19,161 nt of DNA from Methylococcaceae bacterium (GTDB lineage: Bacteria > Pseudomonadota > Gammaproteobacteria > Methylococcales > Methylomonadaceae). This document shows, piece after piece, positions 1 through 7,068 of the stretch. Under the pieces are notes generated by a model, which had not been told where the DNA came from, made no database searches, and saw only the letters and a program-made list of their open reading frames with translations. The stretch covers positions 1-19,161 of the forward strand of contig JAUXDP010000022.1 in the NCBI GenBank assembly GCA_030618325.1. The letters are read 5' to 3'. Within the stretch, counting starts at the first letter, position 1. Every line of letters starts with the position of its first letter. A program made the translations under genes and the position numbers.

Positions 1-1163
1 TATTAAAAGAGTGGGTAGCTGAAGATCAGGATCTGTGTCCTGTGGTTATGATGTCAGGGCATGGAACAGTCGAAACCGCGGTTGAAGCGACCCGTTTGGG
101 TGCTTATGACTTTCTCGAAAAGCCCCTGGCATTAGCTAAATTATTATTGATTGTTGAGCGAGCTTTGGATGCTCGTCACTTACAAAAAGAGAATGCCGGG
201 CTTAAGCAACAATTATTTGAATATATTGAGCCGGTTGGGAAAAGTGCTGCTACGCAACGAATGAAGGATCAGCTCAAACGATTGGCGCAGCATGATACGC
301 GTATTTTATTTGTCGGTGAAGCAGGCTCAGGGAAAGAGCTTTATGCCCGTTTTATGCACATCAATAGCGCTCGTCGAGATGGTCCTTTTATTAATGTTGC
401 TGTTGGCAGCATTGCTCCCGAAAATTCTACGACTGAGTTTTTTGGTAAGGAAGTTGAAGGGAAAGTTTTTCCAGGCTTATTGGAAAAAGCACATGCTGGT
501 ACTTTATTTTTGGGTGAAATTAGTGGCATGGATGAAGCTACACAATTGAAATTACTCAGTGCTTTAGAGTCAAGTTCATTTTTGCGAGTAGGTGGGGGGG
601 AGTCAGTCCACGTGGATGTAAAAGTGGTTGCTTCGACCACCGTTGGTCTTGAAGAAGAGGTAAGGGCAGGGCGATTTCGTAATGATCTTTATTTTCTGTT
701 AAATGAAGTAGAAATGGATGTTGTGCCGCTTCGCGAACATAGCGAAGACGTACCAACATTACTCGGTTTTTATGTAGATTACTTTGCTGAGCATGAAAAG
801 CTATCTTTTAGAAAGTTTTCCTTGCCCACACAGAATTTTTTGCGCAATTATTCTTGGCCTGGAAATGTGTTGGAATTGAAAAATCTGGTGCAACGGTTAA
901 TGATTTTAGGTGCTGGAAGTGAGATTGAACTGGAAGAAGTAAAGGCGGCTGTCGGTAGTATTATCGAAAATAATACAACACCTTCATCAGTACCGGAATT
1001 TTTTAATCTACCTCTTAAGGATGCTCGGGAGCAGTTTGAAAAATCCTATTTGGAATATCATTTTGAAAAAAATTCCGGAAGTGTCGCAAAATTGGCAACA
1101 GCTATTGGTATGGAGCGGACCCATCTTTATCGTAAGTTACACACTTTAAATATAAAGCTTTAG
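1..1163 (+). CDS. NtrX/NtrC-type response regulator with degenerate AAA+ domain (5' end missing)
   Basis: The frame is open to the left edge, so the N-terminus, including the phospho-acceptor Asp, lies outside the window. Counting residues from a GTG at 42, the end of a receiver domain is visible (MMSGHG, and the conserved Lys in FLEKP at about 27). An AAA+ domain (about 65-300) and a C-terminal Fis-type helix-turn-helix (about 328-373, ending HLYRKLHTLNIKL) follow. Walker A is intact (GEAGSGKE, 92-99). Other landmarks differ from active sigma-54 activators: the GAFTGA loop is replaced by EFFGKEVEGKVFPG (132-145), Walker B reads TLFLGE with Gly158 in place of Asp, the second arginine-finger position is Leu219, and the sensor II Arg of WPGNVREL is Leu277. 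The order resembles NtrX, normally paired with an NtrY kinase that would lie upstream. I infer a DNA-binding regulator that probably does not remodel sigma-54 holoenzyme. Family placement is firm; the symbol ntrX is likely but not certain. Confidence 0.88.
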   Translation, partial: LKEWVAEDQDLCPVVMMSGHGTVETAVEATRLGAYDFLEKPLALAKLLLIVERALDARHLQKENAGLKQQLFEYIEPVGKSAATQRMKDQLKRLAQHDTRILFVGEAGSGKELYARFMHINSARRDGPFINVAVGSIAPENSTTEFFGKEVEGKVFPGLLEKAHAGTLFLGEISGMDEATQLKLLSALESSSFLRVGGGESVHVDVKVVASTTVGLEEEVRAGRFRNDLYFLLNEVEMDVVPLREHSEDVPTLLGFYVDYFAEHEKLSFRKFSLPTQNFLRNYSWPGNVLELKNLVQRLMILGAGSEIELEEVKAAVGSIIENNTTPSSVPEFFNLPLKDAREQFEKSYLEYHFEKNSGSVAKLATAIGMERTHLYRKLHTLNIKL

Positions 1164-1244
1164 AATAACTGTTCAGCTCAGGTCTTATTTTCGTGATTAC
1201 GGTGTCAACAGTGCTCATTTATACACATAAACTGCGCGCTTTTT

Positions 1245-1288
1245 CCTTGTACTCACAAAAATCAGACGCAATCTGATCAGTTACAAGG
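1245..1288. repeat. Nested inverted repeats upstream of rplM
   Basis: CCTTGTA at 1245-1251 pairs with TACAAGG at 1282-1288. Inside lies a second perfect inverted repeat, ATCAGA (1261-1266) with TCTGAT (1272-1277). It sits in the 250-base gap between the response regulator and rplM. No clear T-run follows, so it is not a textbook terminator. It could be a weak terminator of the upstream operon, a protein-binding site or chance. The remainder of the gap (1164-1244, 1289-1351) shows nothing else I can name. Confidence 0.35.
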
Positions 1289-1351
1289 TCGTGCTTAATA
1301 GTCACTCTTTAGAAGTATCCACTTGTTTTTCCGTGCTGAATTCAAATTATG

Positions 1352-1380
1352 TTGAATTTATTCAAAATATTAAGTATTAT
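1352..1380 (+). promoter_or_regulatory. Sigma-70 promoter of rplM-rpsI
   Basis: TTGAAT (1352-1357) and TATTAT (1375-1380) are separated by exactly 17 bases. Transcription would start near 1387, giving a leader of about 30 bases before the rplM ATG. Confidence 0.6.
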
Positions 1381-1383
1381 AGC

Positions 1384-1405
1384 GAGCTAATCTTTTATCA
1401 AGCTC
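1384..1405 (+). promoter_or_regulatory. Possible rplM leader hairpin
   Basis: GAGCT (1384-1388) pairs with AGCTC (1401-1405) just upstream of the rplM start at 1416. The start codon has no strong Shine-Dalgarno (only CCAGAAAACAA precedes it). In E. coli, L13 represses its own operon by binding its mRNA leader, so a short hairpin here is a plausible operator; the link is inference, and transcription might begin inside the stem. Confidence 0.3.
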
Positions 1406-1415
1406 CAGAAAACAA

Positions 1416-1844
1416 ATGAAAACATTTAGCGCGAAACCCGCTGAAGTTAAACGCGATTGGTATGTAATTGACGCAGAAGGTAAGACGCTTGGGCGGCTTG
1501 CCAGCGAAGTTGCTCTCCGCCTTCGTGGTAAACATAAGCCTGAATATACACCTCATGTAGATACCGGTGATTACATTATCGTGATTAACGCTGAAAAAAT
1601 TGGCGTTACCGGGAATAAAGAGAAAGACAAGATTTATTATCGACATACTGGATATATCGGGAATATGAAGTCAGTCAGTCTTGGTAAATTAAGGCAGACT
1701 TTCCCTGACCGCATTATCACTACAGCAGTTAAAGGAATGTTGCCAAAAAATCCGTTAGGTCGTGCTATGTTCAAAAAGTTGAAAGTTTATGCAGGTTCCG
1801 AACACAATCATCAGGCGCAACAGCCTAAAGTTTTAGAAATCTAA
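1416..1844 (+). CDS. rplM: 50S ribosomal protein L13
   Basis: A 142-residue protein, the same length as E. coli L13. It starts MKTFSAKPAEVKRDWYVIDA and contains the family signatures GKTLGRLASEVALRLRGKHK (about 22-41), HVDTGDYIIVINAEKI (about 47-62) and the C-terminal region AVKGMLPKNPLGRAMFKKLK. L13 binds 23S rRNA early in assembly of the large subunit. It is the first gene of a two-gene operon: rpsI begins 21 bases after its stop, the usual bacterial pairing. A good 17-bp-spaced promoter lies at 1352-1380. The start is fixed by homology rather than by a ribosome site, which is weak. In E. coli the operon is autoregulated by L13 at the mRNA leader; the small hairpin at 1384-1405 may serve here. 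Confidence 0.98.
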   Translation: MKTFSAKPAEVKRDWYVIDAEGKTLGRLASEVALRLRGKHKPEYTPHVDTGDYIIVINAEKIGVTGNKEKDKIYYRHTGYIGNMKSVSLGKLRQTFPDRIITTAVKGMLPKNPLGRAMFKKLKVYAGSEHNHQAQQPKVLEI

Positions 1845-1865
1845 AAGAAATAAAGGTTAACACTC

Positions 1866-2258
1866 ATGGCAGAAGCCCAATATTATGGAACAGGTCGTCG
1901 TAAAAGTGCAATAGCACGAGTTTATGCAAAGACGGGATCCGGTAAAATCATTATCAACAATAAGACTATCGAAGATTATTTTGGTCGAAAAACAGATCAA
2001 ATGATCGCTCGCCAACCTTTGGAATGTGTTGAAATGACTGATAAATTTGATGTCAATATCAGTGTTCTCGGTGGCGGACCTTCCGGTCAAGCGGGCGCAA
2101 TACGTCATGGCTTGGCAAGGGCTTTAATGGATTATGACGAAGCATTACGTCCTTCTTTAAGAAAAGCAGGGTACGTTACTCGTGATTCACGGAAGGTGGA
2201 GCGGAAGAAAGTTGGTTTGCACAAAGCAAGGAAACGTCCACAATACTCTAAACGTTAG
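1866..2258 (+). CDS. rpsI: 30S ribosomal protein S9
   Basis: A 130-residue protein, as in E. coli. It opens with AEAQYYGTGRRKSAIARVY, carries GGGPSGQAGAIRHGLARAL (about 69-87) and ends in the conserved basic tail HKARKRPQYSKR, whose last Arg reaches the P-site tRNA in the small subunit. An AAAGG ribosome site lies 9 bases before the ATG. It is co-transcribed with rplM (21-base gap), and a strong intrinsic terminator follows at 2297-2329. Nothing unusual in sequence or length. Confidence 0.98.
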   Translation: MAEAQYYGTGRRKSAIARVYAKTGSGKIIINNKTIEDYFGRKTDQMIARQPLECVEMTDKFDVNISVLGGGPSGQAGAIRHGLARALMDYDEALRPSLRKAGYVTRDSRKVERKKVGLHKARKRPQYSKR

Positions 2259-2296
2259 CAGAACATATTTGAAAACTGGGTTTTTCGGCAAAATCG

Positions 2297-2329
2297 AAAG
2301 GGCTGTGGCATTGTCATAGCCCTTTTTTT
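2297..2329 (+). terminator. Intrinsic terminator of rplM-rpsI
   Basis: The stem AAGGGCTGTG pairs with CATAGCCCTT (one G-U pair) around a short loop and runs into seven Ts. It is 40 bases past the rpsI stop. From here to the ribosome site at about 2545 there is no gene or convincing signal. Confidence 0.88.
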
Positions 2330-2554
2330 ATGCTCGATAGATTCCAATCGTTTAGGGGGGAAGCAAGATTTCTGATTTGCACTATCAAAAACTTGCTGAG
2401 TTGAGTATCTATGATAGAAATTTACTATAGAAATGAAATTTTAGCTGTTAGATATAAGCAAAATGTTTTACTATTAATAGGCACTAAGAAATTGTAATAA
2501 ATGGGATGTGTTTAGAGGGAACAAAAAAAATCAGGATTCAATCTCAAGGTAAAT

Positions 2555-3055
2555 ATGGAACAACTAAAAGAATATATTTCGCTATGCTGGTTTAAAGGGG
2601 ATTTTGATGAAATGCCTGAATCGATGTCGCTTTTCCGTAACGCATTGATTTTTTATGCTGTTGTTGCCGTTTTTTTGCAGATAAATGCTATAGGGGGCTT
2701 TATTGAGGCATTTATTCTGGTTGGTTTTGAGATTGTTTTGACATTCATTTTTGTCTCACTATTGCTTTATTTTGCAAAAGCAATGAATCAATTTTGGCGT
2801 GTCCAGACTATATATTTTATTTGCCAGGATTTTATATTGATATTCAGTGTGCCTCTGCTAATTTGGGTGACTATTACTGAAAATGCCTGGGCATATTATA
2901 CCTTAGCTGTAGTTATGCTATGGGCTATTGCTGTCTTTGCCTATATCAATAATCAAATAATTTCTTCAGGATCATTTGTTAGCACGATGCTTTCACTGGC
3001 TTATTTTGTAACTGTATATGGCGGTGGCTTTTTACTCCTGATGGTGTTTCTATAA
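2555..3055 (+). CDS. Unrecognised multi-pass inner-membrane protein
   Basis: A 166-residue protein I cannot assign to a family by eye. A short polar N-terminus (MEQLKEYISLCWFKGDFDEM) precedes about five hydrophobic segments: roughly 27-45, 48-75, 84-105, 112-130 and 142-166. The end is strongly hydrophobic (FLLLMVFL). The layout, a short N-terminal helix with an acidic patch followed by four to five helices, recalls small Yip1-like membrane proteins, but I see no diagnostic motif. The start is supported by AAGGT a few bases upstream. It stands alone between the rpsI terminator and a small acidic ORF and has no obvious operon partner. Coding status is likely from length and coherent membrane pattern; function unknown. 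Confidence 0.75.
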   Translation: MEQLKEYISLCWFKGDFDEMPESMSLFRNALIFYAVVAVFLQINAIGGFIEAFILVGFEIVLTFIFVSLLLYFAKAMNQFWRVQTIYFICQDFILIFSVPLLIWVTITENAWAYYTLAVVMLWAIAVFAYINNQIISSGSFVSTMLSLAYFVTVYGGGFLLLMVFL

Positions 3056-3197
3056 GTGGAGCTCTACAAAAAAGTAGAGGAGCGGGTAACTTGATCTAAA
3101 TGGAGCAGGTAATAACTGCCAACAAATTTTCTTGAAGAGGTTTTATCTTAAGCATATTTTAAGATATGGTTCTCATTTTCCGAGACATAGTCCAATA

Positions 3198-3227
3198 TTG
3201 AACTAAGGTACAATAGTTTTGTAATAT
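3198..3227 (+). promoter_or_regulatory. Candidate promoter of the acidic mini-protein
   Basis: TTGAAC (3198-3203) and TAATAT (3222-3227) with an 18-base spacer, about 48 bases ahead of the ATG at 3275. The rest of 3056-3197 holds only two short inverted repeats (CTCTAC/GTAGAG at 3062-3079 and ATCTTAA/TTAAGAT at 3145-3165), neither followed by a T-run. Confidence 0.45.
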
Positions 3228-3246
3228 TTCTCTGCTAAAGTTATAC

Positions 3247-3268
3247 CCAAGTTCTTTTTAACTTGGAG
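3247..3268 (+). promoter_or_regulatory. Hairpin overlapping a Shine-Dalgarno sequence
   Basis: CCAAGTT (3247-3253) and AACTTGG (3260-3266) form a perfect 7-bp stem with a six-base loop. The last two Gs of the stem are the first two of the ribosome site GGAG (3265-3268), six bases before the ATG at 3275. In the folded RNA half of the ribosome site would be paired, which suggests translational control. The pairing is seen; the control is inferred. Confidence 0.5.
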
Positions 3269-3274
3269 ACTACG

Positions 3275-3397
3275 ATGGAAAATGAAATATTAGATGAATT
3301 TGAAATGGAAATATATGATGACTTACCCATTATCGACCACATCGATTGGGATCATAAAAATGATGATGAGTGGTATACGGAAGCTTTTGGCGGATGA
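3275..3397 (+). CDS. Highly acidic 40-residue protein, unknown
   Basis: The ORF begins MENEILDEFEMEIYDD and ends DDEWYTEAFGG. Fifteen of 40 residues are Asp or Glu against a single Lys, with two Trp and two Tyr. There is no membrane segment, no signal peptide and no Cys. The ATG is preceded at six bases by GGAG, itself part of a perfect hairpin, and by a plausible promoter at 3198-3227. These signals are why I think it is translated despite its size. A Gly-Gly C-terminus and an acidic body could fit a peptide-modification precursor, a DNA- or RNA-mimic inhibitor, or a small adaptor, but no modifying enzyme or toxin lies next to it, so I assign no function. An 11-bp stem with one mismatch follows at 3425-3465. 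Confidence 0.5.
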   Translation: MENEILDEFEMEIYDDLPIIDHIDWDHKNDDEWYTEAFGG

Positions 3398-3424
3398 AAA
3401 TTAATTACCAACTTAGTTTATAAG

Positions 3425-3465
3425 AGACTGACAGGTCTTAATTTAGATATCATGCCTGGCAGTCT
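3425..3465. terminator. Stem-loop between convergent genes
   Basis: AGACTGACAGG (3425-3435) pairs with CCTGGCAGTCT (3455-3465) with one mismatch and a 19-base loop. It lies between the acidic ORF (+) and the end of the minus-strand gene at 3536. No strong T-run is present on either side, so it is at best a weak bidirectional terminator. Confidence 0.4.
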
Positions 3466-3535
3466 GTTTATATTGCCGATTTTGTAATAAATTATCCCCG
3501 ATTTAAAAATACTTTAATATCTGAAGTAAAGCTGT

Positions 3536-5779
3536 TTATTTCCATATACTGAGGATATTAGTGAAGTCATCTGTCCAGGGCTTCATATCGAAGTATAAAG
3601 GTAGCTGTTCCCAGTTTCCTGCTCGACTTTGCTGTAGCAAAGCCAGTCTTTCCCCTTTTTTAGCCAATACAACCCAGTCTGTTGCAATCACCAGTGGTAT
3701 GTTTTTTTGTGGTTTGAATTCTTGTATTAGTGCAGAATAATTCAACTGCCTGGCGTGGTCAGCTAATACTTTTTTCAATGATAAATGGCGATTGGTTATA
3801 TGAAAAGCCAGAATGCCTGTTGGTTTTAGTTTACTGAAATAAAGTTGTAATGCTTCCTGCGTTAGTAAGTGCGTTGGGACAGAGTCCGAACTAAAAGCGT
3901 CCATAATTAATAAATCAAACTTATTATCCGGCTCTTTAATCAGTGATAAACGAGCGTCACCAACATGCATTTGTATATTTTTCCCGCAGAGGTAAAGATA
4001 TTTAAAATAACTAGGATTCTTAGCAATTTCTACAACAGTTGGATCGATTTCATAGAAGCTCCAGGCCTGCTCAGGTCGAGAATAGCACGCTAGCGCTCCC
4101 GCTCCTAACCCCACTGCGCCGATTACCCATTCCTGGTTATCTTGCTCGTAAGTTTTAAACAATTGCCCTATTGGGCCTGGGCGACTGTAGTAGGTTAGAG
4201 GCACTTGTTGTTGGCCAGCGACTAATCGCTGAGCGCCGTGCTTGGTTGTGCCGTGAAAAAATTCGTGATACTTCTCTGGGCGGTTTTGTTCGTCAATTAA
4301 AGTACTTTCTCTGACAGAGAGGACACCAAAAAATGTTCTTTTTTGATCTAGGGTAGTGGTGAGTAAGCTGTGTAAGCCCAACGTAAAAATAATAATGACT
4401 GCGGTAAGTAATGAGAGGGTGACAGGTTTTGAACGAAAAGCGTAAGTTAAGCCCGCTAGCAAAATTAAACCAGCGCCGATGGTATCGATATAAGGACCTA
4501 AATTATCAGTGAATATAAATATTGCCAATCCACTAAAAAATAATAATATTGGAAAAATAGTTTGTAACCCGAGTTGCCGGTAGGTATTTTCACTTTCAGA
4601 AGTGAGGTTAGGGCGCAGTAATAGAGCGGCAATAATCATGATTGGGTATTCATAAACGCTGTTAAAAATGAAGGGGGCAATAAATGTATTAAACATACCC
4701 CCCAGCATTCCAGCAAATGACATGATTAGATAGTATGTGGTGAGATGATTAGTATGAGGGCGGGTTTTTGCCAGTTCACCATGGCAAACCATAACTGCTA
4801 GAAAAAATGCGGCTAGATGAAGCATCAGATCAACCCAAAAGGGTAAGACTGCTGGGTTGATAAATGAATAAGCTATAAAGGGTAGGAGAACTATGGGTTG
4901 TATAGTCAGCATACTGCCATGAATTATCTGTCCCCATTTAGAAAAAACAATAATAAAAGAAAGTAAGTATAGTGTTAAAGGAATAATCCAGAGTAGCGGT
5001 ACAGAGGCAATATCTGTACTGATAAAGTTAGTTAACCCTAATAACAGGCTGGAAGGGACAAAAGCCAGGGCTAGCCAATGTAGTTTTGTAGCGAGTGTGG
5101 GTTCAGGTGCCGCATCTGGGTTTTCTTGTGAGAATTCTTGCTTTTTTTTGTAACGCCAGAGTATGCTTGCACAACCGACTATCAATACAGCAAGAATAAT
5201 ATAGCCAATGCTCCAAGTGATTTTTTGCTCGCTCAAGCCGATGTTGGGCTCGATAAAAAATGGGTAGCTGAGTAATGCCAGGAGACTCCCCGCATTGCTG
5301 GCGGCATACAAATAATATGGGTCATGACTAGTATGGTGGCCAATGTTGGAAAACCATTTTTGTATCAGCGGCCCAGTTGTAGAAACCACAAAAAATGGTA
5401 GTCCAATGGCTAAAAGTAAAGTCCAAAGTATCCACAATGTTGGGTTGTTCTGAGTAGGGGGCTGGATGTTTGCAGGTAAGGCTAAGGGTAATGCAATGCA
5501 GCTAATCAAAATGACAGTGACATGAATCAGAATTTGCCTATGTTGGGGCTGGGATGTTGAAAGGTAATGTGCGTATAGATATCCAAGAAATAGTATAGTT
5601 TGATAAAAAACCATGCAGGTGTTCCAGACTGCCGGAGAACCACCGAGCAAAGGAAGGAGGGCTTTACCAAACATGGGTTGAAGCACAAACATCAGCGATG
5701 CGCTAACAAATAACGTTGTTGCAAATAAGATGATTAGAACGATTTGACGGTCGTTTTGAACAGATAGAGGGTTGTTCAT
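3536..5779 (-). CDS. Fused membrane protein with spermidine synthase-like domain
   Basis: A 747-residue protein in two parts. Residues 1 to about 475 form roughly a dozen hydrophobic helices, with short loops such as LQPMFGKALLPLLGGSPAVW (33-52) and YLYAASNAGSLLALLSYP (156-173) that are typical of this fused class. Residues about 480-747 form a spermidine synthase-like Rossmann domain: nucleotide loop VGLGAGALACY (556-566), acidic YEIDP (576-580), GDAR (607-610) and the DAFSSDSVP active-site-like motif (627-635). Such fusions are common in environmental Proteobacteria, but their substrate is not settled; polyamine transfer at the membrane is only a guess. No strong ribosome site precedes the ATG. 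Cytochrome c4 lies upstream on the same strand, 84 bases away, with a strong hairpin between, so co-transcription is uncertain. Family call firm, reaction not. Confidence 0.9.
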   Translation of the reverse strand: MNNPLSVQNDRQIVLIILFATTLFVSASLMFVLQPMFGKALLPLLGGSPAVWNTCMVFYQTILFLGYLYAHYLSTSQPQHRQILIHVTVILISCIALPLALPANIQPPTQNNPTLWILWTLLLAIGLPFFVVSTTGPLIQKWFSNIGHHTSHDPYYLYAASNAGSLLALLSYPFFIEPNIGLSEQKITWSIGYIILAVLIVGCASILWRYKKKQEFSQENPDAAPEPTLATKLHWLALAFVPSSLLLGLTNFISTDIASVPLLWIIPLTLYLLSFIIVFSKWGQIIHGSMLTIQPIVLLPFIAYSFINPAVLPFWVDLMLHLAAFFLAVMVCHGELAKTRPHTNHLTTYYLIMSFAGMLGGMFNTFIAPFIFNSVYEYPIMIIAALLLRPNLTSESENTYRQLGLQTIFPILLFFSGLAIFIFTDNLGPYIDTIGAGLILLAGLTYAFRSKPVTLSLLTAVIIIFTLGLHSLLTTTLDQKRTFFGVLSVRESTLIDEQNRPEKYHEFFHGTTKHGAQRLVAGQQQVPLTYYSRPGPIGQLFKTYEQDNQEWVIGAVGLGAGALACYSRPEQAWSFYEIDPTVVEIAKNPSYFKYLYLCGKNIQMHVGDARLSLIKEPDNKFDLLIMDAFSSDSVPTHLLTQEALQLYFSKLKPTGILAFHITNRHLSLKKVLADHARQLNYSALIQEFKPQKNIPLVIATDWVVLAKKGERLALLQQSRAGNWEQLPLYFDMKPWTDDFTNILSIWK

Positions 5780-5801
5780 TGTTATTTTTATATGATTGTT
5801 A

Positions 5802-5848
5802 AAATGCAGATGACTGACTTAGTGGCTGCTGAATATTCATCTGCATTT
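5802..5848 (-). terminator. 12-bp perfect stem-loop downstream of cytochrome c4
   Basis: AAATGCAGATGA (5802-5813) and TCATCTGCATTT (5837-5848) are exact inverted repeats around a 23-base loop. On the minus strand the stem begins about 16 bases after the cytochrome c4 stop and runs into TTTT. It may terminate or protect the cytochrome mRNA and reduce read-through into the membrane/spermidine-synthase gene. The long loop makes it unlike a classic terminator. Confidence 0.55.
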
Positions 5849-5863
5849 GTTAAGATATAGCAA

Positions 5864-6436
5864 TTATTTTAGTGAGCCCAGATAAGCGGAAAGTGCTGTG
5901 ATTTCAGGGCTTGACAGATTTGAGGACAGAGCTGCCATGGGGCCTCCTTCGCGTTTGCCTGTTTTGAAATTATCAAGTTGAGTGGCAATGTATTTGGGAT
6001 GTTGTCCTGCCAGGGCTGGAAAGTTGCCTCTACCTTTTGCATCGCTGCCATGACATCCAGCGCACATGGTAAACTTTTCTTTTCCTTTCTCGATTAAGGC
6101 CGGATCACCTCCAGCGCTTCCTAGTTCAAGACTGGCATAATATGCGGCAAGGTTAACAAAATCATCATCTGATAAGCTGGCAACCATGCCTTGCATAGTC
6201 GAGTTTTTTCGTGAACCATTTTTGAAGGCTTTTAATTGTGCGATTAAATAAGTAGGTTGTTGCCCGGCTAGATTTGGCCATTGTGAGTTGCTACTGACAC
6301 CTTTTGCACCATGACAACTAACGCATAGCGAGGCTTTTTTCTCGCCGGTAGAGATGTCAGCAGAAAGGCTTATCGATGCGTAAAGGCTAAGAAAAACAAG
6401 TAAGAAGGCTGGCTTTAGTTTTATGAGTGATTTCAT
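5864..6436 (-). CDS. Dihaem cytochrome c4
   Basis: A 190-residue periplasmic electron carrier. A signal peptide (about 1-25, ending ISLSA) is followed by two cytochrome c folds. Haem-binding motifs are CVSCH (38-42) and CAGCH (125-129). Likely axial Met ligands are in STMQGM (80-85) and GPMAAL (165-170). The paired sequences PNLAGQQPTYLIAQL (54-68) and PALAGQHPKYIATQL (140-154) show the internal duplication of the c4 family. Cytochrome c4 passes electrons from the bc1 complex or other donors to terminal oxidases. The start is backed by GAGGTAA five bases upstream. A small palindrome, ATTCTA-ACC-TAGAAT (6480-6494), lies in the promoter region, and a strong stem-loop follows the gene. Family and length are standard. 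Confidence 0.95.
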   Translation of the reverse strand: MKSLIKLKPAFLLVFLSLYASISLSADISTGEKKASLCVSCHGAKGVSSNSQWPNLAGQQPTYLIAQLKAFKNGSRKNSTMQGMVASLSDDDFVNLAAYYASLELGSAGGDPALIEKGKEKFTMCAGCHGSDAKGRGNFPALAGQHPKYIATQLDNFKTGKREGGPMAALSSNLSSPEITALSAYLGSLK

Positions 6437-6610
6437 TTGTATTACCTCGAATATGTAGTCAAGAATTATTATGGACTTGATTCTAACCTAGAATAATCTA
6501 TTGCTCACGGATTCTAACACAAGCTTTTGCATTATAACGAGTAGTTCAAATGGCTTTCCCACACTGCTGTTTCTATTCTCGGACAACTCCATAGGAAAGC
6601 CTCTCTGCAA

Positions 6611-6619
6611 TGCTATAAT
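6611..6619 (+). promoter_or_regulatory. Extended -10 promoter of the DUF1820 gene
   Basis: TGCTATAAT is a perfect extended -10 element, and no good -35 is needed or seen. The start of transcription would fall about 20 bases before the ATG at 6649. The same TGC-TANAAT pattern precedes orn. Confidence 0.6.
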
Positions 6620-6648
6620 ACTCAGTCAAGTTTGTAATTGAGGAATAT

Positions 6649-6975
6649 ATGTCAGAAAAATATATCTATAAAATTGTATATTTTAATCAGAAGCAGGTCT
6701 ATGAGCTATACGCTAAACACGTCTACCAGGGCGATATGTATGGATTTGTTATTGTTGAGGATTTTCTTTTTGGCGAAAAAAGCGCTATCGTTGTCGATCC
6801 TTCCGAGGATAAGCTTCGTTCAGAATTTGATGGTGTTAAACGATCATTTATTCCTATGCACGAAGTGATCAGAATTGATCAGGTGAAAAAACAAGGTACC
6901 CCTAAAATATCATCAACAACAAATGAGGTTAATGGTTCTGGTAAGGTTGCCAATCTATATAAGCCGGATAATTAA
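6649..6975 (+). CDS. DUF1820 family protein
   Basis: A 108-residue soluble protein. Residues 1-80 match the DUF1820 pattern I know from Gammaproteobacteria: an aromatic start (YKIVYFNQKQVYELYAKHV), GDMYGFVIVEDFLFG (28-42), VVDPSEDKLRSEFDGVKR (48-65) and IPMHEVIRIDQVKKQG (68-83). The tail (84-108) is polar and probably disordered. The domain has no established biochemical function; from the hydrophilic sequence I infer a cytoplasmic protein. GAGGA lies four bases before the ATG and an extended -10 promoter at 6611-6619. It is transcribed alone and converges on sspB, with nested inverted repeats between. Confidence 0.85.
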   Translation: MSEKYIYKIVYFNQKQVYELYAKHVYQGDMYGFVIVEDFLFGEKSAIVVDPSEDKLRSEFDGVKRSFIPMHEVIRIDQVKKQGTPKISSTTNEVNGSGKVANLYKPDN

Positions 6976-6990
6976 TGGTTTTTGTGTTTT

Positions 6991-7068
6991 AGAGGTTGTC
7001 TGATTTGAAAATTCTGGCCTGATTTCAGGATTTTTCAGCATCAATCATTGTTTAACCGGATAACCTCT
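6991..7068. terminator. Nested inverted repeats between convergent DUF1820 gene and sspB
   Basis: AGAGGTTGTC (6991-7000) can pair with GATAACCTCT (7059-7068). Inside is CCTGA-TT-TCAGG (7018-7029) followed by ATTTTT, which resembles a short intrinsic terminator for the plus-strand gene. The outer pairing reaches the sspB stop codon. Confidence 0.4.

Noticed and set aside
341..640. 99-residue minus-strand ORF over the response regulator
   Set aside because: Shadow of the AAA+ coding frame; no start signals.
3062..3079. CTCTAC-AAAAAA-GTAGAG inverted repeat
   Set aside because: Only six pairs and no T-run on the plus strand; too weak to call as terminator of the 2555-3055 gene.
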